Notes: a model not told the origin generated them from the sequence alone. Shown: positions 1-7,059, counted from the stretch's first letter. The stretch is 13,175 nt of DNA from Bacteroidota bacterium (GCA_947449515.1 CANFSD010000030.1:1-13175); one strand, 5' to 3'. A program made the numbers and translations.

Positions 1-611
1 CCCATACCTGGCCTACCACCTATTATGGCTATTTGTCCTTGTTCAAATCCTCCATCCAGCATGGTGTCAAGGCTTTTCATTCCGGTGGTAAGTAAATATC
101 TTTTGTCAATAATGCCCCCAGTTTGAAGAAAGTCTTGCATCAATTTTCCCAATACAATTTCTTCTCTTTGTAGGCTTATGTCTTTTAACTCGTAAAGTAA
201 ATCAATGCCATTTTGTATTCTGTCTTCTGGCAGTTGTTTGGTATCACAAGCGTCCATGGCCAATTGAGCCAATTTCTCATTCATGTAGTTTTCCCGCAGC
301 TGTCTTACAAAATAGGGGAGTTTTTCTTTAAGGTTTTCTAAAACAGAAATCTTGGTAATTATCCTTTTCCAGTCCGTTTCATTGTCCATGGTGTTTAGAA
401 AATGGAAAATGAGATGGGTGTCAAATTGTAAGTTTTCTTTGTTGAGTTGTAATAAAACCTTAAACACCATCTGCGCCTCTTTTACGAAAAAAAAGGAGGG
501 GCGTAGGCGCAATACATTCTCATTAAACAAACCTTCATTTTGGATTAAAATCCCTAAAATGCTCAATTCAATGATTTCGGTGGAGTAGTTGTTTTTAGTA
601 CTGGTGATCAT
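1..611 (-). CDS. DnaB-type replicative helicase, divergent, partial (N-terminal 203 codons)
   Basis: The frame opens at the ATG at 611-609 on the minus strand and runs off the left edge. The first 203 residues read as a DnaB N-terminal domain, linker and start of the RecA-like motor. Residues 12-22 (EIIELSILGIL) fit the opening helix, where DnaB has E-x-x-VLG-x-L. Residues 41-50 (FFVKEAQMVF) fit the F-Y-x-x-x-H-x-x-I-F block. Residues 177-204 (TGMKSLDTMLDGG, then IIGGRPGMG) match the TG-x-x-x-LD-x-x-x-GG stretch and the beginning of Walker A. DnaB-family proteins are hexameric 5'-3' helicases that unwind the replication fork. Walker A comes near residue 198, earlier than in E. coli DnaB (about 230), and similarity is low outside the motifs. 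It could therefore be the housekeeping gene of a divergent lineage or an accessory paralogue; the ATPase domain lies outside the window. I am sure of the family and unsure of orthology. Confidence 0.8.
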   Translation of the reverse strand, partial: MITSTKNNYSTEIIELSILGILIQNEGLFNENVLRLRPSFFFVKEAQMVFKVLLQLNKENLQFDTHLIFHFLNTMDNETDWKRIITKISVLENLKEKLPYFVRQLRENYMNEKLAQLAMDACDTKQLPEDRIQNGIDLLYELKDISLQREEIVLGKLMQDFLQTGGIIDKRYLLTTGMKSLDTMLDGGFEQGQIAIIGGRPGM

Positions 612-618
612 GGGCCAA

Positions 619-647
619 CAAACCTATACATTATTAAAATAGACAAA
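619..647 (-). promoter_or_regulatory. Possible Bacteroidota-type promoter of the DnaB-like gene
   Basis: On the minus strand a TTTG (647-644) is followed after 17 bp by TAGGTTTG (626-619), a match to the TTTG / TAnnTTTG promoter form of Bacteroidota. Transcription would start about 6-7 nt further on, almost at the ATG (611), so the mRNA would be nearly leaderless. The match may be chance in AT-rich DNA. Confidence 0.3.
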
Positions 648-803
648 GTTTTTTTTCATTCACAATCCTGAAATTGCTAGGTAGGATGTGGGTTTAGGTT
701 ATTCACATTCCATTTACTGCGGGTGTAGGCATGTGGGAAAGTTTCTTCAAAGCGTTCTGCCTAGTATTTCACTTTTATTTTTAAAAATTATTTTTTTTTA
801 TTC

Positions 804-841
804 AAAAAAGAGCAGTGCCTATCCACGCTATTTTTAGGCTG
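804..841 (-). terminator. Possible intrinsic terminator of the aroB-aroA operon
   Basis: Read on the minus strand, CAGCCTA (841-835) can pair with TAGGC-(AC)-TG (821-813), with a 2-nt bulge and a 13-nt loop. CTC and six T residues (809-804) follow. The site lies about 77 nt after the aroA stop codon. The stem is short and bulged, so this is a weak call. Confidence 0.35.
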
Positions 842-853
842 TTTTTGTTTTTC

Positions 854-873
854 TTATTTCAATTTTGAAATAA
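854..873. repeat. Perfect 8-bp inverted repeat downstream of aroA
   Basis: TTATTTCA (854-861) and TGAAATAA (866-873) are perfect complements around a 4-nt ATTT loop. It begins 45 bp past the aroA stop. The stem is almost all A-T and no T-run follows it on the minus strand, so it is not a standard intrinsic terminator. It may serve as an mRNA 3'-end hairpin or a protein site. Confidence 0.4.
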
Positions 874-917
874 TTTAATTCAACTAATAAGTAGTCTATA
901 AGCTTGTTTTAAATTAC

Positions 918-2180
918 CTAATTCTTGCTAAGTTTCTTTAAACCAATCTTAGCAGCTTCCTGCCAAAAATTAGGAAATGATTTCTTTACTGAAGTAACCT
1001 CACTAAGTTTTATGCGCGATTGAAATACAGCAAACATGGCAAAAGCCATACACATGCGATGGTCGTCATAGGTTTCTATGCTTTTGTTTTGGTAAAAATG
1101 ATGCTGTAGGCCGTCGTGTTTTAATTCGCTATTATTTATTTTTTGAACCTTATAGGCCAAATTTTCCAAGCCCAATTGAAGTGCCTTTAAGCGATTGCTT
1201 TCTTTGTGCTGCAAACTGTCTAATCCTAATGCATGAAGGCGAAATCCTGCTGCTGCCGTTGCACAAATAATGGCAGGTGCTAAATCTGGACAATTTGTGA
1301 AATCAAAACTAAAGCTATCCTCTTCAGGTTCTCTGCCTTTGGTAAGGTATATGCCATCTTCCTTTTCAAATGATTTAATTCCCAACTGTGTCATCCAATC
1401 AAGTAAGATAGCGTCGCCCTGCAAACTGTTTTTTAGCAATCCTTTTAATAAAATATCTGCTTTGTCTGCTAACAATGCGGCCTCATAAAAAAAGGCAGCA
1501 CTGCTCCAATCTGCCTCAATGCTATAGTTTTCAATGGCAATGTTACGTTTTTGCTGATTAGCAAGTAGGAGGCCTTCTTCACTATTTACAAGGCAATTAA
1601 ATCCAAAATTTTCGAGCATTTGGGCAGTCATTTGTATATATGACAAACTGCTTATTTTGCCGCTTAAGGTAATTTCTAAGGGCATTTCCATCAGCGGAGC
1701 TATCAGCAATAATGCGCTGCTAAATTGGCTAGATTCATGGGCATCAATAGAAACCTTGCCACCTTTTAATTTACACCCAATGATTTTAATGGGTAAAACA
1801 TTTTCTTTTTCTAGGTATGAAATGTTTGCGCCTAATGCCTGTAATGCCGAAACCAAGGATTGAATTGGTCGCTCTTTCATGCGGTCATTGCCCGTTAAAC
1901 TAACTTCAATGCCAGGAGTGGCAGCAAAATAAGCACATAAAAAACGCAAGGTGGTGCCCGCATTTTCAATATCAATAAGTCCGCTAGCATTTGCTAAGGC
2001 GCTTTGGAGTTGAAGGGTATCTTCTGCACCAGATAGATTTAATAAAGGTAAGGGACTGAGTTGTAATTGTTTTCTTACCTCGTTTAAAATAAGTGCTCTG
2101 TTACTAATACTTTTTGAAGCAGGTAAATCTATACTGGCAATTAAATTGCTCTCATTGGATTCTACTAAAAAACTGCTCAT
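918..2180 (-). CDS. aroA: 3-phosphoshikimate 1-carboxyvinyltransferase (EPSP synthase)
   Basis: This 420-residue cytosolic enzyme joins phosphoenolpyruvate to shikimate-3-phosphate, the sixth step of the shikimate pathway. Family landmarks are present in order: PASKSISNRAL at 20-30 with the PEP-binding lysine K23, NAGTTLRF at 73-80 with R79, TGNDRMKERPI at 96-106, the SSQ triad at 150-152, the catalytic aspartate in PDLAPA (D299), HKESNR with E327, DDHRMCMAFA at 372-381, and K400 in KKSFPNFW. Length fits the family (about 420-430). The stop is TAG at 920-918. The ATG at 2180 comes 2 bp after the aroB stop, so the two genes are almost certainly co-transcribed and probably translationally coupled. 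In the glyphosate/PEP loop, Phe80 occupies the position of E. coli Pro101. All the named catalytic residues are intact. Confidence 0.96.
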   Translation of the reverse strand: MSSFLVESNESNLIASIDLPASKSISNRALILNEVRKQLQLSPLPLLNLSGAEDTLQLQSALANASGLIDIENAGTTLRFLCAYFAATPGIEVSLTGNDRMKERPIQSLVSALQALGANISYLEKENVLPIKIIGCKLKGGKVSIDAHESSQFSSALLLIAPLMEMPLEITLSGKISSLSYIQMTAQMLENFGFNCLVNSEEGLLLANQQKRNIAIENYSIEADWSSAAFFYEAALLADKADILLKGLLKNSLQGDAILLDWMTQLGIKSFEKEDGIYLTKGREPEEDSFSFDFTNCPDLAPAIICATAAAGFRLHALGLDSLQHKESNRLKALQLGLENLAYKVQKINNSELKHDGLQHHFYQNKSIETYDDHRMCMAFAMFAVFQSRIKLSEVTSVKKSFPNFWQEAAKIGLKKLSKN

Positions 2181-2182
2181 AT

Positions 2183-3238
2183 TTATAATTGACTATAAAA
2201 TTCCAAGGATGCTTGAATCAATTCTTCGCTGCAATGCATATCCAATTTTGTTTTGCCTATCTTCTTTAACAAGGTAAAATTAATCTGTCCAGCATCGTTT
2301 TTCTTATCGTTTTTAAGGTAATCTTCTAATAAATTATAGCTTAATTTTTCTGCGTATTTGGGAAAGCGCTGCATAAAATATTGGCTAATTTCCTTTAAAT
2401 CGTTTTTTGATAAACCCAATAAATGATTGCTTAAATAGGCCTCGCAAATCATCCCAATGGCAATAGCCTCGCCATGTTTAAGTGGATGCTTGTCTTTTGT
2501 TAAGGAATAGGATTCTATAGCATGTCCAATAGTATGTCCAAAATTTAAACCCTTACGTAAACCTTTTTCGTGAGGATCTTTTTTAACTATTGTGGCTTTA
2601 ATTTTGAGCGATTGAAAAATAAGGGCTCCAGCATTTTCCCAGTCGTGTTCCTGTTTCTTAGCCAATTTTTGAAATAAACTTTGGTCGTCTATCAAGGCAT
2701 GTTTGCAAACCTCTGCCAAACCATTTCTGATTTCTTCTTGGGGCAAGGTTTTTAGAAAAAACGGATTGATTAGGATATACTTTGGATGTTGAAATAAACC
2801 AATACTGTTTTTTACCGATTTAAAATCTAAGCCCAATTTACCTCCAATACTGGCATCAACCATGGCCAATAAAGAGGTGGGAATGTTAATGAAATCAATT
2901 CCCCTTTTATAAGTTGCTGCGCAAAATCCACCTAAATCACAAATTACTCCTCCACCCAAATTAAGTAAAACGGCCTTTCTATCTGCAAAGCTGTTTTGAA
3001 ATTTCTCCCAGATAAATTCGGCATATTGCAGGGTTTTATTTGATTCTCCTGCCGGAATAACAATGGTTTCGTAATTGACTAAATAGGGACTAAGGATAGG
3101 CCAACATTGCTTGTGCGTATTGGAATCCATCAAAACAAAAATCTTAGAATATTCCTTATTTATCAGTATTTCAGATAGTTTCTCCAGGATTTCGGGGCCT
3201 AAAAAAATTTCAAAATCTTTTTGAATAATTTCTTTCAT
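2183..3238 (-). CDS. aroB: 3-dehydroquinate synthase
   Basis: This 351-residue enzyme converts DAHP to 3-dehydroquinate, the second shikimate-pathway step, using NAD+ and a divalent metal. The NAD-binding block GGGVICDLGGFCAATYKRG runs from 95 to 113, followed by the substrate block PTSLLAMVDASIGGK at 120-134. The metal ligands are E176 in GLAEVCKHA, H235 in NFGHTIGHA (232-240) and H255 in KHGEAIAIG. The C-terminal DAGQINFTLLKKIG (315-328) is also typical. Length is normal for bacterial AroB. It is the first gene of a two-gene minus-strand operon with aroA. Its ATG (3238-3236) sits in a CATG that also forms an ATG on the opposite strand. The proline dehydrogenase gene diverges from it, with about 79 bp between the two likely start codons. 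I saw no clean TAnnTTTG box on the minus strand upstream. Confidence 0.96.
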   Translation of the reverse strand: MKEIIQKDFEIFLGPEILEKLSEILINKEYSKIFVLMDSNTHKQCWPILSPYLVNYETIVIPAGESNKTLQYAEFIWEKFQNSFADRKAVLLNLGGGVICDLGGFCAATYKRGIDFINIPTSLLAMVDASIGGKLGLDFKSVKNSIGLFQHPKYILINPFFLKTLPQEEIRNGLAEVCKHALIDDQSLFQKLAKKQEHDWENAGALIFQSLKIKATIVKKDPHEKGLRKGLNFGHTIGHAIESYSLTKDKHPLKHGEAIAIGMICEAYLSNHLLGLSKNDLKEISQYFMQRFPKYAEKLSYNLLEDYLKNDKKNDAGQINFTLLKKIGKTKLDMHCSEELIQASLEFYSQL

Positions 3239-3264
3239 GAAACCAGCTTATAATTATACTTTTG
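3233..3264 (+). promoter_or_regulatory. Possible promoter of the proline dehydrogenase-tsaE transcript
   Basis: TACTTTTG at 3257-3264 is an exact TAnnTTTG -7 box. Twenty bp upstream is TTTC (3233-3236), a one-mismatch version of the -33 TTTG. Transcription would begin near 3271, after the upstream in-frame ATG at 3237 but before the ATG at 3318, which supports the shorter start. Confidence 0.5.
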
Positions 3265-3317
3265 TTCTGCAAATTAAGGGTATAAATTGGCATCTTCAAT
3301 TTAAATGTTTTCAAATT

Positions 3318-4496
3318 ATGAATCAAGAACTGGTTGATTTCTCAAACACGCACGTTGCCTTTCAATCTAAAAGCAATAAAGAACTTCGTAACTCCTTCAT
3401 GCTGTTTAAAGCAATCTCCTATAATTGGTTGGTTCAGGCCGGACCAAAAATGGTTGATATTTGTTTTAGAATAGGTTTACCCATTAAGGGTATTATCCGT
3501 AAAACCGTTTTCCACCAATTTTGTGGTGGTGAAAATATTTCCGAATGTGAAGGCAATATCCAGTTAATGCACAAATATGGTGTTGGAACTATTTTGGATT
3601 ATTCTGTTGAAGGCGAAGAAAAAGAAGAAGTTTTTGAAGCCACTGCAAAGGAAATTATCTTAACCATTGAAAAAGCTGCAGGTAATGTGGCCATACCTTT
3701 TAGTGTTTTTAAAGTTACAGGCGTGGCACGTTTAGAGTTGTTGGAACGTGTTAATTCTAAAAAGAAATTAAGTGAGGCAGAGCAAGCAGAGTTTGCCAAT
3801 GTAAAAGTGCGCATTCATGCAATTTGTGAAGCCGCTCATAGAAACAATGTTCGTTTATTTATTGATGCAGAAGAATCTTGGATTCAAGATGCCATTGATC
3901 AATTGGTGACCGATATGATGGTATTGTTCAATAAAAACAAAGCCATCGTTTACAATACCATTCAGTTTTACAGACATGATAGGTTGGCATTTTTAGAAAG
4001 TTCATTGGCGCATGCTGCAGCCAATTCTTATTTCTATGGCGTTAAATTGGTACGTGGTGCTTATATGGAAAAAGAACGCCAACGTTCAATTGAAATGGCT
4101 TACCTCGATCCAATTCAACCAGACAAAGCCGCTAGCGATAGAGATTACAATGAAGGCTTAAAATTGTGTATTCAACATATTGACCGCGTTGCCTTTTGTG
4201 CCGGAACACATAACGAAGACAGCTGTATTTTCTTAATGGAATTGATGAAAAAATACAATGTACCAGCCAATGATGAAAGGGTGTACTTTTCGCAATTATT
4301 TGGAATGAGCGACCACCTAAGTTACAATTTAGGTCATGCCGGGTACCGTGTAGCCAAGTATTTGCCATATGGCCCCGTTAAAGCAGTATTGCCTTATTTG
4401 TTCCGTCGTGCACAAGAAAATACCAGTGTAAAAGGACAAGCTGGAAGAGAATTGAGTTTGGTTCAAACCGAATTGCGCAGAAGAAAAAATGCCTAA
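3318..4496 (+). CDS. Proline dehydrogenase (monofunctional, FAD-dependent)
   Basis: From the ATG at 3318 the product is 392 residues, a TIM-barrel flavoenzyme that oxidises proline to 1-pyrroline-5-carboxylate and passes electrons to quinone. Recognisable blocks are DYSVEG (94-99), DAEES (183-187), NTIQFYR (213-219), GVKLVRGAYMEKER (241-254), GTHN (296-299), YFSQLFGMSDHLSYNLG (323-339) and the C-terminal YLPYGPVKAVLPYLFRRAQEN. Its paired arginines R363/R364 bind the proline carboxylate. There is no P5C dehydrogenase domain, so the second step must come from another gene. The frame stays open to an ATG at 3237, but those 27 extra codons look unlike the family and would start upstream of the likely promoter. 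The end overlaps tsaE by 8 bp. Confidence 0.93.
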   Translation: MNQELVDFSNTHVAFQSKSNKELRNSFMLFKAISYNWLVQAGPKMVDICFRIGLPIKGIIRKTVFHQFCGGENISECEGNIQLMHKYGVGTILDYSVEGEEKEEVFEATAKEIILTIEKAAGNVAIPFSVFKVTGVARLELLERVNSKKKLSEAEQAEFANVKVRIHAICEAAHRNNVRLFIDAEESWIQDAIDQLVTDMMVLFNKNKAIVYNTIQFYRHDRLAFLESSLAHAAANSYFYGVKLVRGAYMEKERQRSIEMAYLDPIQPDKAASDRDYNEGLKLCIQHIDRVAFCAGTHNEDSCIFLMELMKKYNVPANDERVYFSQLFGMSDHLSYNLGHAGYRVAKYLPYGPVKAVLPYLFRRAQENTSVKGQAGRELSLVQTELRRRKNA

Positions 4497-4920
4497 TTCA
4501 ACAGCAGCCTCTTTTTCTTATACGCTTGATCATTTAAACCAAGCCGCTGCTTGGGTTATTGAAAAGGGCTACCCATCTAAAATTTGGTGTTTTAGTGGAC
4601 AGATGGGAGCGGGTAAAACAACCTTGTTACGCGAAGTATGCAGGCAACTTGGCGTTAATTCTGCAATAAGTAGCCCTAGTTTTTCTTTGGTAAATGAATA
4701 CCAACTTTCCAATGGAAAGGTTATTTACCATTTTGATTTTTACCGCATTAAAAACATTGAAGAGGTTTATGATATAGGCTTTGAAGCCTATTTTGATAGC
4801 GGAAATATTTGTTTGGTTGAATGGCCAGAAAAAATTGAAGAAATTTTGGCGGATGAGCCGCATTTGAAATTTACCATAATTGGTGAAGACCATTCAAGGA
4901 GCATTTCTTTGGCTACCTAA
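4489..4920 (+). CDS. tsaE: tRNA threonylcarbamoyladenosine biosynthesis ATPase TsaE
   Basis: This 143-residue P-loop protein works with TsaB and TsaD to place the t6A modification at position 37 of ANN-decoding tRNAs. The sequence has Walker A GQMGAGKTT (37-45), the SSPSF switch-like block (61-65), HFDFYRI (81-87) with the Mg-binding aspartate D83, and EWPEKI (111-116). All are standard for the family (formerly YjeE). Length is typical. The ATG lies inside the last codons of the proline dehydrogenase gene (8-bp overlap in another frame), so translation is likely coupled and the pair shares a transcript. The functional link between the two genes is not obvious. Confidence 0.95.
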   Translation: MPNSTAASFSYTLDHLNQAAAWVIEKGYPSKIWCFSGQMGAGKTTLLREVCRQLGVNSAISSPSFSLVNEYQLSNGKVIYHFDFYRIKNIEEVYDIGFEAYFDSGNICLVEWPEKIEEILADEPHLKFTIIGEDHSRSISLAT

Positions 4921-4921
4921 T

Positions 4922-4934
4922 TTCCCTTAGGGAA
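4922..4934. repeat. 13-bp palindrome immediately after tsaE
   Basis: TTCCCT (4922-4927) and AGGGAA (4929-4934) are perfect complements around a single T. The centre lies about 36 bp upstream of the TTTG of the likely ald -7 box, so it overlaps or adjoins the -33 region. That position suits an operator. A loop this tight could also form a 5-bp hairpin at the tsaE mRNA end, but no T-run follows. Confidence 0.4.
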
Positions 4935-4956
4935 TGGCAAAATCAATTTAAAATCT

Positions 4957-4964
4957 TATATTTG
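4957..4964 (+). promoter_or_regulatory. Possible -7 box of the alanine dehydrogenase promoter
   Basis: TATATTTG at 4957-4964 matches TAnnTTTG and lies 22 bp before the ATG at 4987. I find no good TTG at -33. The transcript would have a leader of about 16 nt. Confidence 0.4.
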
Positions 4965-4986
4965 ATTTCCCGCAAATTAACCCATT

Positions 4987-6213
4987 ATGGCTGAAAATTC
5001 TTCTTTTGGATTTAGTGACCTTGCCAAACAAGCCAGCATGCAGCCCAAAGAGGCTTTGCTTGAAATTAATAAGAAAAACAAAGCATTGTATATTGGTGTG
5101 CCTAAAGAACATACCCTTCAAGAACACCGTATTTCTCTTACACCATCCTCTGTGCAACAATTGGTAAACAATGGCAACGAGGTTTGGATCGAAACCAATG
5201 CAGGCAAAGAAGCCAAGTTTAGCGACAAAGAATACAGTGAGGCAGGAGCAAAAATTTGTTACGAACGCGACGAAGTTTTTAAGGCGGATGTTATTGTTAA
5301 AGTAGAACCTCCAACGCTGGAAGAAGTTGCTTTGCTAAGCCCTGATAAATTATTGATTTCTGCCCTACAACACGGCGCTAAATCAGAACCTTATATCCGC
5401 AGCTTGATGCAGAAAAAGATAAATGCGATTGGTTTTGAATATTTAAAAGACATTGATGGAATTTACCCAATAGTGCGCAGCTTGAGCGAAATTGCTGGTA
5501 TTACAGCCATTTCTATTGCTTCAGATTTATTGAGTATTAGCGGTGGTGGTAAAGGAGAAATGTTGGGTGGCGTTTCTGGAATTCCGCCAACAGAAATTGT
5601 AATTATTGGCGCTGGAACAGTGGGTGAATATGCCGCAAGGGCAGCCATTGGAAAAGGAGCTACGGTTAAAATATTCGACCATTCCTTGGCAAAATTAAGA
5701 AGGATCCAAAGCAATTTGGGGCAACAGGTTTTTACTTCGTTGATTCATCCTAAAATTCTTCACAAGGCTTTATTAAGTGCCGATGTGGCTATTGGTTGCA
5801 TAAGAAGTGAGGAGGGGAGAAGTCCGGTTATTGTAAGTGAAGAAATGGTTTCACAAATGAAAGAATCGAGTGTTATTTTAGATATTTCAATTGACCAAGG
5901 TGGCGTATTTGAAACATCAGAAATTACCTCCCATGCCAAACCTACTTTTGAAAAACATGGCGTAATTCATTATTGTGTGCCAAATATTACCAGTAATGTT
6001 TGTAGAACCGCTAGCTATGCTTTAAGCAATATACTCACTCCACTTTTGTTGCGTATTGCAGAATCTAAAAACTTGGCAGAATTTTTATATGCCAACCCAG
6101 AAGTTCGCAATGGCGTGTATATTTTCAAAGGGAATTTAACCCACCAACATTTGGGCAAGCGTTTAAGTATCTATCAGAAAGACATTGATTTACTTTTAGC
6201 AGCCCATGCCTGA
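4987..6213 (+). CDS. ald: Alanine dehydrogenase (AlaDH/PNT family, Bacteroidota variant)
   Basis: The 408-residue product has an AlaDH/PNT N-terminal domain (about 34-170) and an NAD-binding Rossmann domain. YIGVPKEHTLQEHRISLTP (35-53) carries the substrate arginine R48, and K105 in VIVKVEPP fits the pyruvate-binding lysine. The Rossmann loop is GAGTVG (208-213), with D231 ending strand 2, consistent with NAD. D303 in DISIDQGG and N333 in VPNIT match conserved active-site positions. Alanine dehydrogenase interconverts L-alanine with pyruvate and ammonia. A 33-residue N-terminal extension precedes the usual start. The loop that holds catalytic His96 in Bacillus and Mycobacterium enzymes reads ISALQHGAK here: Gln128 falls at that position with His129 beside it. 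From memory, Bacteroidota homologues read ISALQLKT there, so this is a subfamily trait. The substrate is therefore less certain than the fold. Confidence 0.85.
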   Translation: MAENSSFGFSDLAKQASMQPKEALLEINKKNKALYIGVPKEHTLQEHRISLTPSSVQQLVNNGNEVWIETNAGKEAKFSDKEYSEAGAKICYERDEVFKADVIVKVEPPTLEEVALLSPDKLLISALQHGAKSEPYIRSLMQKKINAIGFEYLKDIDGIYPIVRSLSEIAGITAISIASDLLSISGGGKGEMLGGVSGIPPTEIVIIGAGTVGEYAARAAIGKGATVKIFDHSLAKLRRIQSNLGQQVFTSLIHPKILHKALLSADVAIGCIRSEEGRSPVIVSEEMVSQMKESSVILDISIDQGGVFETSEITSHAKPTFEKHGVIHYCVPNITSNVCRTASYALSNILTPLLLRIAESKNLAEFLYANPEVRNGVYIFKGNLTHQHLGKRLSIYQKDIDLLLAAHA

Positions 6214-6378
6214 TATTTTTATTAAATTGACAAATAAATAATATAATTATCAGTTTTTCAGTTAAATAAGTAATCCACACCTATGTTGATACGTGGTGTA
6301 TTAGTTGCCAATTTCAATTTCGTTATTTGAACAACACAAAATTGTTTCACGCAAGTGACATAAGTGTTTCACGGAATT
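6214..6378. other. Intergenic region upstream of the MBL-parAB run
   Basis: This is 165 bp between ald and the UPF0173 gene. It holds an imperfect inverted repeat: TAAT-(CC)-ACACC at 6271-6281 and GGTGT-ATTA at 6295-6303 around a 13-nt loop. It also holds two direct copies of TGTTTCACG near its end. I see no T-run terminator and no clean TAnnTTTG box. Confidence 0.5.
6343..6373. repeat. Direct repeat of TGTTTCACG, a parS half-site
   Basis: TGTTTCACG occurs at 6343-6351 and again at 6365-6373, same orientation, start-to-start distance 22 bp (about two helical turns). The 9-mer equals the left half plus the central G of the classical parS sequence (TGTTTCACGTGAAACA). The right halves do not match, so neither copy is a full palindromic parS. 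The second copy ends 5 bp before the UPF0173 start codon. Confidence 0.45.
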
Positions 6379-7059
6379 ATGGAAATAACTTTTTACGGGC
6401 ATTCATGTTTCTCGGTTAACATAGCAGGTAAGGTCTTGCTTTTTGATCCGTTTATTACAGGAAATGACTTGGCAATTGGTATTTCTTTAGACCAGGTGAA
6501 AGCAGATTATATCCTTGTGAGCCACGGTCATGCAGATCATTTAGCAGATTTGGTGCCTTTGGCGAAACAAAACAATGCGCTGGTAATTGCCGTGTTTGAA
6601 ATATGTAATTGGGCAAAGGCACAGGGTGTTAAGGCGGTTCACCCAATGAATATTGGTGGGCAATGGGCATTTGATTTTGGAACCTTGCGCATGACATATG
6701 CCTTGCACAGCAGCAGTTTTGATGACGGAACTTATGCAGGTGTGGCAGCTGGTTTTGTGATAGAGGCAGCAGGTAAAACCATTTATTACAGTGGAGATAC
6801 CGCCCTAACGCAGGAAATGAAATTGATTGGAGAGCAATATCAAATAGACTTGGCATTATTGCCCATTGGAGGCAATTTTACAATGGATGCAAAAGATGCA
6901 GCACTGGCGGCAAGTTTTGTTAATTGCAAGCAAGTAATTGCCTTGCATTATGATACTTTTCCTCCAATAAAAATAGAAAAAGAAGCGGCTTTGGCAGCTT
7001 TTAACGATAGAAACATAAATTTATCATTCATAAAAATTGGTGATACAATCACCGTATAA
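6379..7059 (+). CDS. UPF0173 metal-dependent hydrolase (metallo-beta-lactamase fold)
   Basis: The 226-residue product is a UPF0173/YtkL-type member of the metallo-beta-lactamase superfamily. The opening MEITFYGHSCFSV and LLFDPFITGN (20-29) are family signatures. The metal ligands are visible: H49-x-H51-x-D53-H54 in SHGHADHLAD, H110, D140 in YSGDT, and H190 in ALHYDTFP. The superfamily hydrolyses varied substrates and no substrate can be read from this sequence. I chose the ATG at 6379; the frame extends to a GTG at 6364, but the homologous N-terminus is MEI and the extra codons overlap the TGTTTCACG repeat. parA starts 5 bp after its stop, so it likely heads the transcript that carries parAB. 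Confidence 0.9.
   Translation: MEITFYGHSCFSVNIAGKVLLFDPFITGNDLAIGISLDQVKADYILVSHGHADHLADLVPLAKQNNALVIAVFEICNWAKAQGVKAVHPMNIGGQWAFDFGTLRMTYALHSSSFDDGTYAGVAAGFVIEAAGKTIYYSGDTALTQEMKLIGEQYQIDLALLPIGGNFTMDAKDAALAASFVNCKQVIALHYDTFPPIKIEKEAALAAFNDRNINLSFIKIGDTITV

Larger units (their letters stand above)
612..917. other. Intergenic region between aroA and the DnaB-like gene
   Basis: This 306-bp gap separates two minus-strand genes and I find no convincing reading frame in it. It is very AT-rich, with a T tract at 791-799. It holds the possible terminator at 804-841, the AT-rich inverted repeat at 854-873 and the promoter-like site next to the DnaB start. The stretch around 660-770 is less AT-rich and shows nothing I can name. 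Confidence 0.6.

Noticed and set aside
352..588. Plus-strand open frame of 78 codons
   Set aside because: It lies wholly within the minus-strand DnaB-like coding sequence and its translation resembles no protein family.
6271..6303. Inverted repeat as the ald terminator
   Set aside because: The arms pair only with a 2-nt bulge, the stem is weak and no T-run follows.
6364..6378. GTG at 6364 as the UPF0173 start
   Set aside because: The five extra codons are not part of the family N-terminus and coincide with the second TGTTTCACG repeat; the ATG at 6379 gives the standard MEI start.
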